This document shows positions 11,999-22,847 of a stretch of 64,000 nucleotides of DNA, piece by piece. The notes under the pieces were generated by a model. The model saw nothing but the letters and a program-made list of their open reading frames with translations, ran no database searches and was not told the DNA's origin. The DNA is taken from assembly GCA_026027325.1 (NCBI GenBank), contig JAMSLZ010000015.1, positions 124,001 through 188,000 on the forward strand, written 5' to 3'. This DNA comes from Actinomucor elegans (lineage: Eukaryota > Mucoromycota > Mucoromycetes > Mucorales > Mucoraceae). The first letter of the stretch is position 1. Each line of letters opens with the position of its first letter. The position numbers and the translations under genes are program-made.

Positions 11999-12211
11999 TG
12001 ACTCACAATATTGTCCGCATGATGTTCCTTTTTGTAAACGATTAGTACTCTATATTAAAAAAGTCATATGATCTGGGGTTTGAAGGAATTGTAGTGATTT
12101 TGTTGGGCTTTCAAATGATATCATTCTTATATTTTTGCAGCCATTATCGAGCGAGTAATGATAATGTGAAGCTAAAATTGCAAAACATGCGGACAGTATT
12201 GTAAGTCACTG
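11999..12211 (-). repeat. 213-bp Tc1/mariner arm (right arm of element 1)
   Basis: The outer end at 12211 (minus strand) reads CAGTGACTTACAATACTGTC and an inverted copy (GACTCACAATATTGTCCGCAT) starts at about 11999. It has exactly the arm length seen in element 2. The flank beyond is TA then LINE sequence that matches 36683 onward. Confidence 0.75.
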
Positions 12212-12246
12212 TATCTCACTTCTATTCTCAATCTTCTCTCACTGAT

Positions 12247-13861
12247 CACTATGGCGAAAATATTGTGTGCTACCCATAATATTATGTGGTAAAACGACGA
12301 TTTTATTATCATTTACCTACTAATACTATAGATTTACCTACTAATAATAATCTGCGAACCAATGAAATTAGAGCAATTATTTTCTATGGCTGCGCAATTA
12401 ACAGTGCTTTGCTCATTTATTAGTGGTTACTCCTAATATTAGTGGAAAGCAGACAATAATGTTATGGGTTTAGTCAATATTATAACATAAATTGACAATA
12501 AGAAAGAAAAGCCTGAACTCCATTTTATTTGCAAACAATTTTTATGTATTCTTGTCTTTTGCCGATGAAAGCCAAATCTTGCAAACTTCTTATAAATGAG
12601 TACATGAAATTCTGATGCTTGTACGCAACAACATAATCCTCGTTTATTTTATTTACTAAAATGAACTCTGCTTTTCGTTTCAACGATCTTTTATGTAAAT
12701 TCCTAGAAACGTTTAATTTCAACGTTTGTCAAAAATAATGTTGAACAATTGTCTTTCAAATGCGTTTATTATTCGTTGAAAAGTCTCTTATACAGGTCAG
12801 GTTGCAAAAAATTCTCTTGTAAATTACTCTTTTGGAAACAAGAACGAATCGCTAGTTCCATTTAATAAGCTGAGCACTTTCATTGCCGTGATTTAGCCTT
12901 TGGCTAATAGCTGTGTATTTAAAATGCTGAATGACATTAAGAATGAGCTGCCATTAAGTGTCTAATTTACTCAATTTTATGTTTAGTAAAATTATAGAAT
13001 AAAGAAAGAAAGAAAGAAAAAAAGAAAATACATTGCGTTAAAAAAAAAAGAAATACATTGCGTAAAAAAAAGAAATATATTGCGTAAAAAAAGAGATAAA
13101 TTATTGTGTAAAAAAAAAAATAGGTCAAGTAGCGATTATTAATTGCCAGTAATCTTAGTCATTATTGCTAGGCGGTTATTTAACTAGATGATTTATTGTC
13201 AAAATCATATATCCACTTCTCAAACTACAAAAAAACGCGTTCGTTTTTGGACTTTCGAGTAATTGATGATTATGATAGAATTCTTAATGACGATCGAAAG
13301 CTTCAAAAACATGCACGTTTTTTTAGGTGCTAGAAAACTACAATCGATGAACATTTTTGCTGTCTGTTGGAAAATTAATCCGCATTGCTTGATAATAAAC
13401 TAATTTTACTATAAAGATAAACAAGAGCATTAATCATATTTTACATTTGGTTTTAAAGATTAACTGGAGCAACTAAATAGTCAATTAACATTATTGAATG
13501 ATGAATATAGAACTGTATAACTTGGGTTATCCTGGTTCTATATTTCTGATATTATGAAATAATTTCTTAAACATCAGGGAAATGGGTTAAATTTTTGATT
13601 AAGAAATGTTTTTACATTCTGTTGCAAGATTGCTAATACCTTTCTCTCGAATTAATAACATGATATATAAAAACGAGTTAAATTATCTATAGTTTATATC
13701 TACTACAGAAAGTGTAAATACCTATTTTACTTTTGCTATATTATGATGAAGTCCTTTTGGAGGGAAGCTTTATATTATTTTCGGTGGTTTAAATACATAA
13801 TCAATTCAGAGAACAATTTTATTTCAAAATAAAACGCTTTTTGCTCTTGTCTTCATGCTAT
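12247..13861. other. CACTA copy B left subterminal region
   Basis: A gene-free 1.6 kb downstream of the transposase. It contains the terminal repeat, TAATATTAT-like repeats (near 12280 and 12430) and the A-rich run at 13005-13120. A 65-codon frame at 12525-12722 (-) has no domain. Confidence 0.7.
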
Positions 13862-16834
13862 TTACAAACGACTTAATATGCCAGCATTTTGCTCTAGATC
13901 TTGTTTAAATATATGATGAGAGATGATCTTGAACTCTTTCTCATTAGATTCACTTGAACGCACAAGACCTACACTGGCAACAATATCTTCAAACCGACAG
14001 ACAGCGTAACTGTGTGCACCGCTACTGTGCAGCTCAACCAAAGCAATAGTCTTGTCATATTTGGTAGTTGCATTCTTTTTCGCTAAATCAACCAAAGCCA
14101 AATACTGTGGTCTACCATTGAATGAATGCTCGAAAAAGAAAACGATAGAACCAATGAACCAGCTTTCACGAATGGAATTATTTCGACTATTAACAAAGGT
14201 TGGTTAATCAAAGAGGTTTTTGTTCTTGAGCTAATTACTTACTTCAAGTAGCTGGCAGTGATCATCACGTAATTGTTTCCTCGACGATATTCATTTATAT
14301 GGCTTTTATACATGGTAGACGTATATACATTGCCATATGCCCAGGCACGACCAGCGATGGAAATACTATTCAACGAATCAATTTCAGCAATATTTACACC
14401 ATTTGCTTCAGTACGGCGATAGTAATGCAATAGCGCCTTCAAAAAAGTTTGAGTGGAGACACCAAAGGGAAGAGTATCCACTGAAATATTACTAAAGGGA
14501 GCCCATAATTGTGGATCACTAGCATCACCAGAAGGGTTATTCCTGAAAGTGGATTCGCTGTATTTTCGAGGAGTGATCAGGTCAAGCTCAGTATGAACAT
14601 CCCAAGTCTGGCTGTTTATATGATTACGCGTTATGAGTCTTTCCAAGATATTACCAGCGTTTGCGCCAGCATCAACCTTTGACTTGATGAGCTTTTTGTA
14701 TTTTCCGATGCTTCTTTCCATTGATCGGGCGGAATATGCTCTCAACACACCTTGTTGTTTGATCATATAGACTATATGCGAAAGGTAGTGTTGAACAGGC
14801 TTGAATACACCGGAATGAATACGCTTTGCCTTGATTTCTGCCAACAAAAATTCTTGCCATTCTTTGATATATCTTTGGAAAGTATGTAAGTAAACTAGAT
14901 TTATGAGTACAAAAAAAATATATTTACCTTTCCATCAGAATAAGGTCTTCAATAGAAAGTTCCCATTTAAGAGCCAATGCGACAGCTTTTGTCAGATGAA
15001 TCAATGGTTTCTTAGCGGATTCTTGAATCAATTCAGGAACGAACAAGGTGGGAATCATATATAAGAAAATATCAATCCAGTCAACAGCACGTTTGCCACC
15101 ACTCTTGATAATTGGATCTTCCCATTTGGATGAAAAGGATGTCGGTACAGTGGCTCTAGAAGCTTCAACAAGTTTACCAATTTTGATGAGCGATAATTTT
15201 GGAATATAGAAAGTATACGGCCATTCATCAGCAGACTTCAATCGGGCATCACTCAATTCATCTTCATTGGGCTTATATCGAGTTTTTCTTGCTGCATTGT
15301 ACTCTTTACCCATGTCGACTGTCAGCATATTGAATACGTGTTGAGCGATACCTTGTCCGAGAAGATGCATTTCGTCTAAACCAAAAAAAGTAGCGCCAGT
15401 AAAACTGGGAAGTATTGCAAATGGTGTTGCAGACTTGATACTGTAGCTCTATGAGGTAAAAAGAAAAAGAAATGTTAAAAACTTGTAAAGATTAATGCTG
15501 ATTATAGTACTTACATTCGCTGCATCTGGGGAAATGAAATCGTTTCTGCTTCTGATCTCATTGTCGATCGTTAAAAAACAATTATGATAATCATGACGTT
15601 CAGCTTGGACACGACAAATACGGCAACCAAACGTAGCCATATGACCAATATGATTTGCAAGCTCAGCTGCAGCAGGAAGATCACCAGTAGCCATCACCAA
15701 GTTGACTTTAGCTTGACAAACAATTACACCATCCTTTTGTACAAGCATGCCTTTGGTAGACAGAGCATGAAACTCATCAATAATAGGCTTTAAAAAGGTA
15801 TGCATGTACTTTGGGTAGTTTGGACCTGGCAAGATCGCCAATTGAAGCATGTATTCGTCTTGGTAGCGGTATTCTGGGGGAATGTTCATATTCAAGAGAT
15901 GGATGATTGTTAACTTGTCCCCTTTATGATTCTTGCTAGTACAGAAACCATCGACAAAAAGAACCATTGCGACATCATCTTCACCGGAAAACAGAATGCT
16001 ATTATCCTTAAAGTACTTGTATGCTGCACCATCAAAGTAATCTTTATATTCACCGTCAGTTGATTTATAGTTGTAGCGGTATTTCATCAAGTCTCTTGTC
16101 TTTGCATTCGCAAGCATTTGAGCGACTTGTTCACCAATAGGAAGCATCTTCATAGAGCGACGAGGTTTACCATGATCATCAAAGCGATTTTCTTTACAAG
16201 CAGGGTTTTTACATTGAATAGTCTCTATATCTTCCTTTTCAAACAGCATGCAACCATTGACGCAGACATCATGAAAATGACATTGAATATTGGTTTTTGC
16301 TTTAAGAGTACGATCCAAGGTATCAGGGAACATGAGAGTGGATGGTAGGTAACCTATATATAATGGGAATAAAAGCTGATAAGTACTTTTTTTTTAACTC
16401 TATTTGAATAGATACATACCCAATCCATCGGTTTTACGGCTCTCTTCATTGTTTTTGATTATGGTACGCATTAGATAGACAAGTTCTCTTTGAGCCTCTC
16501 GAGGAATACCATACGTGTCGCAAATATCTCTCAATTGGATGCTATTTAATTCCGTATTGGTGAAAAGGTTTTGATCCGAGGATTTGACGTTGTAAGCAAT
16601 TGGAGTAGGCTCTATTTCAAACAAGGTATATTGTTAAATTAAAAGCTTTAGTAATATATCTGTTAACTCACCTTGGACAGGAATGCTAGCTTCTTGCGTT
16701 TGGACGACCCTTTGTTTTCTATGATCACGATTATGGCTATAGTGATTACTCCTAGCTTTAACAGTTTTGAATGGCCTCAAACAAGTAGCGCAAGTATATT
16801 TATATGGTGTAGCAGAAGAGGAAACTTTGCCCAT
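13862..16834 (-). CDS. CACTA transposase (Tnp2-like), copy B, intact
   Basis: Exons, 5' to 3' on the minus strand: 16834-16672, 16611-16420, 16353-15515, 15448-14928, 14872-14243, 14186-13862. All introns are GT-AG and phases agree, giving 889 residues. Order of parts: C2H2 zinc finger (CATC...H-x5-H, residues about 15-37); a region of about 75 residues; the Tnp2 core with DYFDGAAY, LFVDGF (catalytic Asp), LPGPNYPK, GDLPA (second Asp), CRIC, then PFAILPSFTGATFFGLDEMHL; and a long C-terminal region ending SHHIFKQDL. The seven-T run at the exon 4 FFGLDE motif keeps the frame here, unlike copy A. The protein should recognise the CACTA ends and catalyse cut-and-paste transposition in the nucleus. 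The start shares an upstream region with the divergent partner gene. Confidence 0.92.
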
Positions 16835-17239
16835 TTAAAGATAAGTAAAAACAAGTAAATATATCGAATTAATGAATAGCGGTTTTGTTGTTTAGAAAAA
16901 GCAGGTCTTAAATACGTTTGCTTGGTCTACAATTGACAGAGTTCTCAATGGTAATTCATTGTTTTAGGCTGTTGAATCCTTTGAACTAATCAGCTTTTCA
17001 TATTACTCAGCCTTCCAGATTATTCAGATATCGAATACATTTTAATGGATCCTTATGATTTCTAATCAAGCTAATTCCTTTCCAAGTCAGTCATACCTGT
17101 CAGTAAGCTTACTTTCCAGAAAGCTCTTTGGACATTAGTAAGGATTACTAATGGATAAATGGTAAAGTACGCTTATAAAACAGTTAAATAGCTCAAATCA
17201 TTCAATCACTTTTCTTTATAATATATTTACTTTATAGCT
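16835..17239. promoter_or_regulatory. Shared intergenic region of the two CACTA genes (copy B)
   Basis: This 405-base stretch separates two divergent starts (16834 - and 17240 +), so it should hold both promoters. TATA-like A/T stretches lie close upstream of the partner gene (around 17215-17235) and of the transposase (around 16855-16865). No sharper signal is claimed. Confidence 0.55.
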
Positions 17240-18322
17240 ATGTCAAACAACAACAACAATAATTGGAGCGTCTACTTTGAGAAGATTGAACAAGAAATCT
17301 TAATCAACCGTCGTTTAATTCAAGATTTGATCCAAATATTAGCACCTCTATTTCCTCGAGAAGCTTCGAGGGTTTCATCTAACGAAGAAATTGAACAAGC
17401 ACTTGACGATGGTACAATCATATCTGAAGCATGTTACTACATTCAGTTTTATTAACCTCTTAGCTTGTCATATATAGCTGAACGAGAAGCAATTGCAAAT
17501 GCTTTGAATCCTAATTTACGTAGTAAACGGTCAATCCCAAAAGTGCTAGAAGAAGCAAAAGTGCGTTATCAACAAAAGGCAACCAAGACAAATGTCACCC
17601 CTTCTGCACCATTAAGGTTATATGCCCTCTTGAAACACCTCAAGTATATAAAAGGCCAACAAAATGAACTGACCGATGATGATGTTCAACCGCAATACAA
17701 TACGTTGAAATACTTGGCAAGAGATGTCTTGAAAGACATGGAAAGGGCAAATATAAATATTGTTGGTAAAACTTGGAGTGAAATTGGCGAAGAGGATACC
17801 AGCATTCAAGAACGTTATGCTTTGCTTTTAGAGAAACGTGCTTTAGATGTGGGCTTGCATCTGCATCTCTGTGTAGAGATGTGGGCTGCCAAGTTACTTT
17901 TATCTGAAGCACTCAAAAACAAGAAGACTGTACGTACCAGAAGTAATTCTGCTGAAGAAGGTGAAAGTCAACAAAATCAAGAATCTGTTGAAGACAATGA
18001 GATTGAATCGTTCTTCAGGTTAGATGCTTTTTTATTTCTGTTTTTATATCTTTATTAATATGCTTGTTATGCAAATAGTGTGGATAATCAGCATATCCTT
18101 GTTGATCGTCTAGCTACTTCTGTTGCTCCAGTTGGTCTTGCATCTCCAATTGCTAGCTTGTTGGATCTACATTCTGCTCGCTCATCAACGAAAAGAAAAG
18201 CCATTACGGTTCAACCTGACGTTGGTGAAGATGAGGAGGCTGGATCTGACAATCGTTCCAAAGAAGCGGATTCCAATAAGCGTAAACCACGCTCTAAGAA
18301 AAATACAAAAAAAACGAAATAA
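17240..18322 (+). CDS. CACTA partner protein, copy B (unrecognised family)
   Basis: Three exons: 17240-17432, 17478-18018 and 18079-18322, with GT-AG introns and consistent phases, giving 325 residues. I recognise no named domain. The N-terminus is hydrophilic (Asn run) followed by a helical stretch rich in Glu/Ile/Leu. The middle is helical and charged (LRLYALLKHLKYIKG, SIQERYALLLEKRALD). The tail is acidic then strongly basic (KRKPRSKKNTKKTK), a likely nuclear localisation signal. The same gene occurs in copy C and, decayed, in the diverged element at 9351-10468, so it is a conserved part of this CACTA lineage. By position it could be the counterpart of plant TNPA-type helper proteins that bind subterminal repeats. 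That is inference; no sequence similarity is claimed. Confidence 0.85.
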
Positions 18323-19625
18323 ATATAGACGTTTTTTTATTGGTTTAAGTAGCTGACGTAGCATTTTTCTGCGGCTTTTCAGTATTAAGAAAAACTTTTT
18401 TACACCAATCTTGAGTTTCTTTCTTTTTTTTCGTTTGCTAAATTGGCACATTAAACGTAAGGTTTCTTGACATTTGTCACTCTTATTGCGCACAACACTT
18501 TAACTGAAGCTTCTGTATAATAGGAATTAACCTCAATGTCAGCTTGTAATTGTGTTTTTTTTTCCAAGCTTTCGAATATTTCCCTCGTTCTTAATGTCGT
18601 AATTATCTATAAATACGTCGTCATTCATACTGCTTATATTCTTATACTGACTTGTATTCTTAAATACTTATACCACTTCAGTAATACTTATAGCCAGTAA
18701 TGCCATATAGCTTTTGAACCTTTACTATTAGTTTTAAAGCTAATAACCATTAAGTAAGTGCAATGATTACTAATCCATTAATTTCTTTGTATATTAATCT
18801 AATACTGTTATAATAGATTTAGTTGTGTATATATACAAGACGAAGACTATTAAAACTGTAGCCCAGTGAATTATAATTGATTGTGTCTGATATAGTGTTG
18901 GTAAGTCTGTAGCAATAGCGAGTTTCATTCAAGAATCTAATCATTACTTACTTTAGGAAAAGATGATTAAAATATGCTATTATACAAGCGTGGGCCATTC
19001 TTCTAAAGGTTAGTTCAAATATACTCTTAAAATATTGTTTCATCAACGATAACTGACATTATTTATACAGTTATTTGCTTAATTCATTTACCTGTTACTT
19101 GCCAGTGGGACATAAATTCTTTTATACTTGTATGACAATAAGGTAAGTTAAATACTGTTCGTGTGTGATAGAAAGCTGGTTATTGTATATTCAGCTATTG
19201 AAGGCTAGTGTGTATTAGAGTAATATCTGTTGAAGTTATATATTATATAAATAAAAAAAATAGCAATTAAATTATTATCTGAATAACCAAAATGACTATA
19301 ATATTATTAGTAGTGTATTGTGAATATATGATAGAAAACTAATAATAATATTGATTATAAATCATCAATATGGAGGGATTAATCCATACTATTATTGACT
19401 GGAAACCACTACTATTATACAATTTACCCATAATAATATTGAAGGAAAACCCTTAATATTATAGTATTTACCCATAATATTATCGAATAAGAGTCACTAA
19501 TATTATCAACCGCCGAAAAAACACTGCCTAGAAATTGACAATAATTATTAGCAGAACTATAGTCGATTTTACCCCTAATATTATCAACTTTTGGGCAAAA
19601 AACCGACAATATTTTCGCCATAGTG
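18323..19625. repeat. CACTA copy B right subterminal region with TAATATTA repeats
   Basis: No gene is seen. From about 19290 to the terminus the motif TAATATTAT or close variants recur, often within ACCCATAATATTAT or ACCCCTAATATTAT. This array resembles subterminal binding sites. The last 20 bases are the inverted terminal repeat. Confidence 0.75.
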
Positions 19626-20418
19626 TGATCATCAAATCCGCTCTTTCTCTTTCTTCTTTCCTCGCTGTCCCTTTGTGGTGTCCAAACATTGTGCCATTGT
19701 CTGCCTCAAGCCTGGTCTTTCTTTGGATGCTACTCAAGTTCTCCTGGATGAGCGTTGTGTTGTGGCTACTGTCAAGGATGCCCAGCATAATGTCTTGTGT
19801 CGTGTGGCCAATATCTATGCACCGGCACAGTCTTCGGACCGTCCACTGTTTATACAATCTTTTCTCTCTCTTGCTTTGTGGTCTGAGGTGTCCAACACGC
19901 CTTGGATGTTGGTAGGTGACTTCAACATTCATCTACACTCTTCTGCCGAGACAAGTCTTTCCTCTGTGGCTCCGCTGTATGATTGGCTTCGTCTCCACTT
20001 TAACAACTGTTTCCCGGACGGTCCTATTACTTTTCCTAGGGCTGGTACTACTATTGATTATATCTTTGGTCATACTTCGCTGGTGACTCGGTTGGTGAAT
20101 GGTCAAGTCCATTATGTTCCTGGTGTGTGGACCGATCACTGTCTTTTGACAATCGATCTGCAGCCTGCTTGTGCTCGTATTGGTCCTGGCTGTTGGCGCT
20201 TTAATCCCACTCTGCTGGAGGATTCAGAGTTTCTCCTATTGCTGGACAAGACGGTGTCTCTCTTTTTCGAATCTTCTGGTGGTGATGGTGACAATGCTAG
20301 CTCTGGTGGTAAGGGAGAACCTTTGAGGGTCCAATCTCAATGGGAATCTTTCAAGTTGTTGCTCAAGTGCTGTGCGCAAAAGTACGCTTGGGGTGCTAAG
20401 GCTCGATTCAAGAACAAG
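19626..20418 (+). pseudogene. LINE1 ORF2, endonuclease part
   Basis: The plus strand encodes the apurinic-type endonuclease of the LINE: RVANIYAPAQ, WMLVGDFNIH (Asp/Asn of the active site), TIDYIFGH and WTDHCLLTID (Asp-His), then a linker ending RFKNK. The N-terminal motifs are cut off by CACTA copy B, and the downstream frame is broken at 20418 by the direct-repeat element. The endonuclease nicks target DNA to prime reverse transcription. The sequence is nearly identical to 36720-37506 in LINE2. Confidence 0.92.
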
Positions 20419-20638
20419 GATAAACATTTACAACTACTTAATATTTTTAACTTTCCTAAAAAATCAAGGCATAAATATAATGTTGCCTTTTTATCCATAA
20501 ATAAAATGTTGGTTACTTGTTCTATTTTAGAATAAAATTTATTTATATTATTATTTGTATTCAAAAAAATCTATTATTTCCTAATTTTTTTATATATTGT
20601 ACTATTTTGAACATATTTCTGTAATACTAAATGTTCTT
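20419..20638 (+). repeat. Left terminal direct repeat of the DDE-chromodomain element
   Basis: 220 bases, identical to 22702-22920 except for one extra A in an A-run. Same orientation as the right copy, so this is not a terminal inverted repeat. Confidence 0.92.
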
Positions 20639-20650
20639 CTTATTAATTGA

Positions 20651-22129
20651 TTAATTATTTTCTATTGATTTCCAATAATTCAAAATAGTATCATGTGATG
20701 TAAAATCTTTTTCTTTTACCCATGAATTATGTTCTTTACCATACTTTTTCCATTTTACAAAATATTCATATAAGTTCTTTACTTTTTTGTGTTTAATTAT
20801 ATATTGTATTTCATATATATTTTGATCATTATTACTAGTGATATCTTCCTCCATTTGATCCATAATATCTATATTCACTTCATTTATATTTAAATTATTT
20901 AAAAATTGATTTTGTAATGATTTTATATCAACGATATTTTCTATTTTATATTGTGTTTTTAATGTTACTTCTTTATTCATTTCAATATTATTTTTATAAT
21001 AATAATCAAAATTATCATTTAGCCATTTGTTGTAATGGGCATTTTCTTCAATTCCAAATAACTCTGTAAAATATTTTATGTTCAGTAATACTATTGCTAA
21101 TTTTAGCTGTATATTATATGTCTTATTATCTGTTATTCTAATCTTATTTTGCCCACTAAATCTTTTAAAAATACTACCTAATTCTGCAAAATATTTTTCT
21201 ATTTTTGACCTTAATCCACCTAATTCTTCATTGAATTTTTTTTCATCTATGGTTAATTCAACTCCTTTATCTTTTTTTATAGGATAGCAAAAATTTTTCA
21301 AGGATATATTAAATCCAATATTACTAAATTTTTCTATAAATTCTTTTACTGTGTTTTCATATAATCCATCAAAACATATACAATCTATTTCATTATAAAA
21401 CTTATTGATATTTATGTCTAAAAGCATTTTATCATCAGTATTATTTCTACAAGGTAAGGAATCAGATATATAAACACATATTCTATTAATATCTATAATA
21501 AATTGTGTATTTAATCCATTTCTTTTTAATTTATACGAGAATAACTCTTTTTTATCTAGATTAATATCTTGATATGTTATACGATTATGGTGACCATCAA
21601 TTAGTAATGTTACATTATCTAACATCATTGGATTAAATTTCTTAGCACAAAGTAATCTCAATGTATGTGTAGAAAAACATTTTTCTAATTTATTATTTAT
21701 CCATTTTTCCAATAAATCATAATTATTTATATATAATGATTGATATAATTTATAAAAACTAGTAGATGGAATATACATTTCCATTTCATTTATAGATTTT
21801 CCATTTAATAAATGTTCTAATAATATCAATACTTTATCTGCTGTTATATATGGACCTGGTAGTTTTATATTGTTACATAAATCTGTCAAAAATACAAATG
21901 GAGCAATACTTCCTAATTTAATATATATATTTTTTTTAATTCTATCAATATTTGGTATACTCGTTATTTTAGATCTATGATATTTCAATTCAACTTTATA
22001 TATATATTCATTTTTCATAAATTTCCAATACCTATTGTAAATATTTCTGTATTCATTTTCAATTAATAAGTCTATATGAGTGTTCATAAACAAATAAAAT
22101 GATGTATTTTTATATAAAGAGAAATTCAA
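20651..22129 (-). CDS. DDE transposase fused to a C-terminal chromodomain
   Basis: 492 residues (a second Met at 22087 is an alternative start). The catalytic core fits the DDE_4/Harbinger-IS5 style: TLLIDGHHN (Asp178), CICFDGLYEN (Asp254) and LRSKIEKYFAELGSIFKRF (Glu311 in the R-x-x-IE-x-x-F signature). After a linker of about 100 residues, residues 438-488 read as a chromodomain (EIQYIIKHKK...YFVKWKKYG..HNSWVKEKDF...ILNYW). Chromodomains on integrases and transposases usually steer insertion to modified chromatin. Codon use is extremely A/T-rich, unlike the surrounding LINE. The frame is uninterrupted. The neighbour upstream on the same strand is the 135-residue ORF. Confidence 0.85.
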   Translation of the reverse strand: MNFSLYKNTSFYLFMNTHIDLLIENEYRNIYNRYWKFMKNEYIYKVELKYHRSKITSIPNIDRIKKNIYIKLGSIAPFVFLTDLCNNIKLPGPYITADKVLILLEHLLNGKSINEMEMYIPSTSFYKLYQSLYINNYDLLEKWINNKLEKCFSTHTLRLLCAKKFNPMMLDNVTLLIDGHHNRITYQDINLDKKELFSYKLKRNGLNTQFIIDINRICVYISDSLPCRNNTDDKMLLDININKFYNEIDCICFDGLYENTVKEFIEKFSNIGFNISLKNFCYPIKKDKGVELTIDEKKFNEELGGLRSKIEKYFAELGSIFKRFSGQNKIRITDNKTYNIQLKLAIVLLNIKYFTELFGIEENAHYNKWLNDNFDYYYKNNIEMNKEVTLKTQYKIENIVDIKSLQNQFLNNLNINEVNIDIMDQMEEDITSNNDQNIYEIQYIIKHKKVKNLYEYFVKWKKYGKEHNSWVKEKDFTSHDTILNYWKSIENN

Positions 22130-22177
22130 TTTTTAATATTTTCTATATTTAATAAACTTTTATTTATATATGAAAAT

Positions 22178-22585
22178 TCAATTTTTAATATTTTCTATAT
22201 TTTCCAAGAACTTATGATTTCTTTTTGCATAATCTAACCATGATTTAAAATTATAAATTTCTTTAATACTAACATATCCTTTTCTTAAACACCAGGATTT
22301 GAAATATTCATTTCTAACTTTTTCGTTATCATCTAAAATTGTTTTTATCACTAAATTGGCATGGATATTTGTATTGTTTTCACCAACATCATAGAAAGGA
22401 CCACTATATAAAATTTTATCAATATTTTTTATATTTCCAACCCATTGCAGTATTTTCTTGTTTAATATTTCGGATGATTTATTCTTGACATCTTTTTTTT
22501 CAGGATTTAGAGTTAAAACCACAGCATAATAATAGATTTTTTCCATTAAATATAATATTGATGTTATTTTAAAAATAATTCTCAA
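22178..22585 (-). CDS. Unrecognised 135-residue protein of the DDE-chromodomain element
   Basis: Same strand as the transposase and 48 bases upstream of its first ATG. A better start may be the internal Met of MEKIYYYAVVLTLN. Visible pattern: a beta-like start (YYYAVVLTLN), then HANLVIKTI, then KSWCLRKGYVSIKEI and WLDYAKRNHKF. The order of a beta strand, a His motif and a late Tyr-x-Lys is faintly like a shortened HUH Rep domain, but the second His and the spacing of the Tyr motif do not fit. I therefore give no function. It may be a DNA-binding or nuclease partner of the transposase. Confidence 0.55.
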   Translation of the reverse strand: MRIIFKITSILYLMEKIYYYAVVLTLNPEKKDVKNKSSEILNKKILQWVGNIKNIDKILYSGPFYDVGENNTNIHANLVIKTILDDNEKVRNEYFKSWCLRKGYVSIKEIYNFKSWLDYAKRNHKFLENIENIKN

Positions 22586-22847
22586 ATATTATAGATACTT
22601 TTATATTTTCCAAAATATCATGCCAAGAATTAGATGCCAAGGAAGTTGTTTTTAGATTTCTCAATGTGATTAAACGCAATGGAAGTCTAAAAATAGGACA
22701 AGATAAACATTTACAACTACTTAATATTTTTAACTTTCCTAAAAAATCAAGGCATAAATATAATGTTGCCTTTTTATCCATAAATAAAATGTTGGTTACT
22801 TGTTCTATTTTAGAATAAAATTTATTTATATTATTATTTGTATTCAA
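22569..22847 (-). CDS. Small frame starting inside the right direct repeat
   Basis: A 92-residue frame that begins in the repeat (Asn-rich start, NKFYSKIEQVTNILF) and runs into unique sequence (LRNLKTTSLASNSWHDILENIK). The part inside the repeat also exists at the left repeat but there runs into LINE sequence. It could be the N-terminal part of a real protein or an upstream frame of the element transcript. Evidence is weak. Confidence 0.35.
   Translation of the reverse strand: MNTNNNINKFYSKIEQVTNILFMDKKATLYLCLDFLGKLKILSSCKCLSCPIFRLPLRLITLRNLKTTSLASNSWHDILENIKVSIIFENYF

Larger units (their letters stand above)
4824..12211 (-). mobile_element. Degenerate Tc1/mariner element 1, interrupted by two CACTA elements
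   Basis: The transposase remnant lies at 4824-5860 (-). The right terminus is at 12211, where CAGTGACTTACAATACTGTC (read on the minus strand) is followed outward by TA and then LINE sequence. Between them sits the CACTA element 6376-11886. Removing it joins 6375 to 11891 with one ATAA. The left terminus is outside the window, beyond CACTA copy A. The pairing of this right arm with this transposase is inferred from position and orientation. The about 620 bases left between the ORF start and the arm is longer than in the other mariners, so another small insertion may be present. Confidence 0.6.
12247..19625 (+). mobile_element. CACTA transposon copy B, complete (7379 bp)
   Basis: Both ends are CACTATGGCGAAAATATTG (12247; inverted at 19625). 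TGAT precedes 12247 and follows 19625, and the empty site exists intact at about 36713-36724 in LINE2, so the 4-bp duplication is directly supported. Inside are two divergent genes, a transposase (13862-16834, -) and a partner gene (17240-18322, +), with about 405 bases between their starts. Subterminal TAATATTA repeats lie at both ends. It is nearly identical to copy C, so transposition was recent. Confidence 0.97.

Noticed and set aside
12525..12722. A 65-residue frame conserved in all three CACTA copies (also 4348-4545 and 26756-26953)
   Set aside because: The copies are nearly identical throughout, so conservation carries no weight. No domain, and it lies in the subterminal region.
18185..18493. 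A 102-residue Lys-rich minus-strand frame in CACTA copy B (also 32414-32722)
   Set aside because: It is antisense to the last exon of the partner gene and its downstream T-runs, so the composition is an echo.
22178..22585. HUH Rep protein
   Set aside because: Only a loose resemblance: the second His of the motif is missing and the Tyr-x-Lys spacing is wrong. Kept as an unknown protein.
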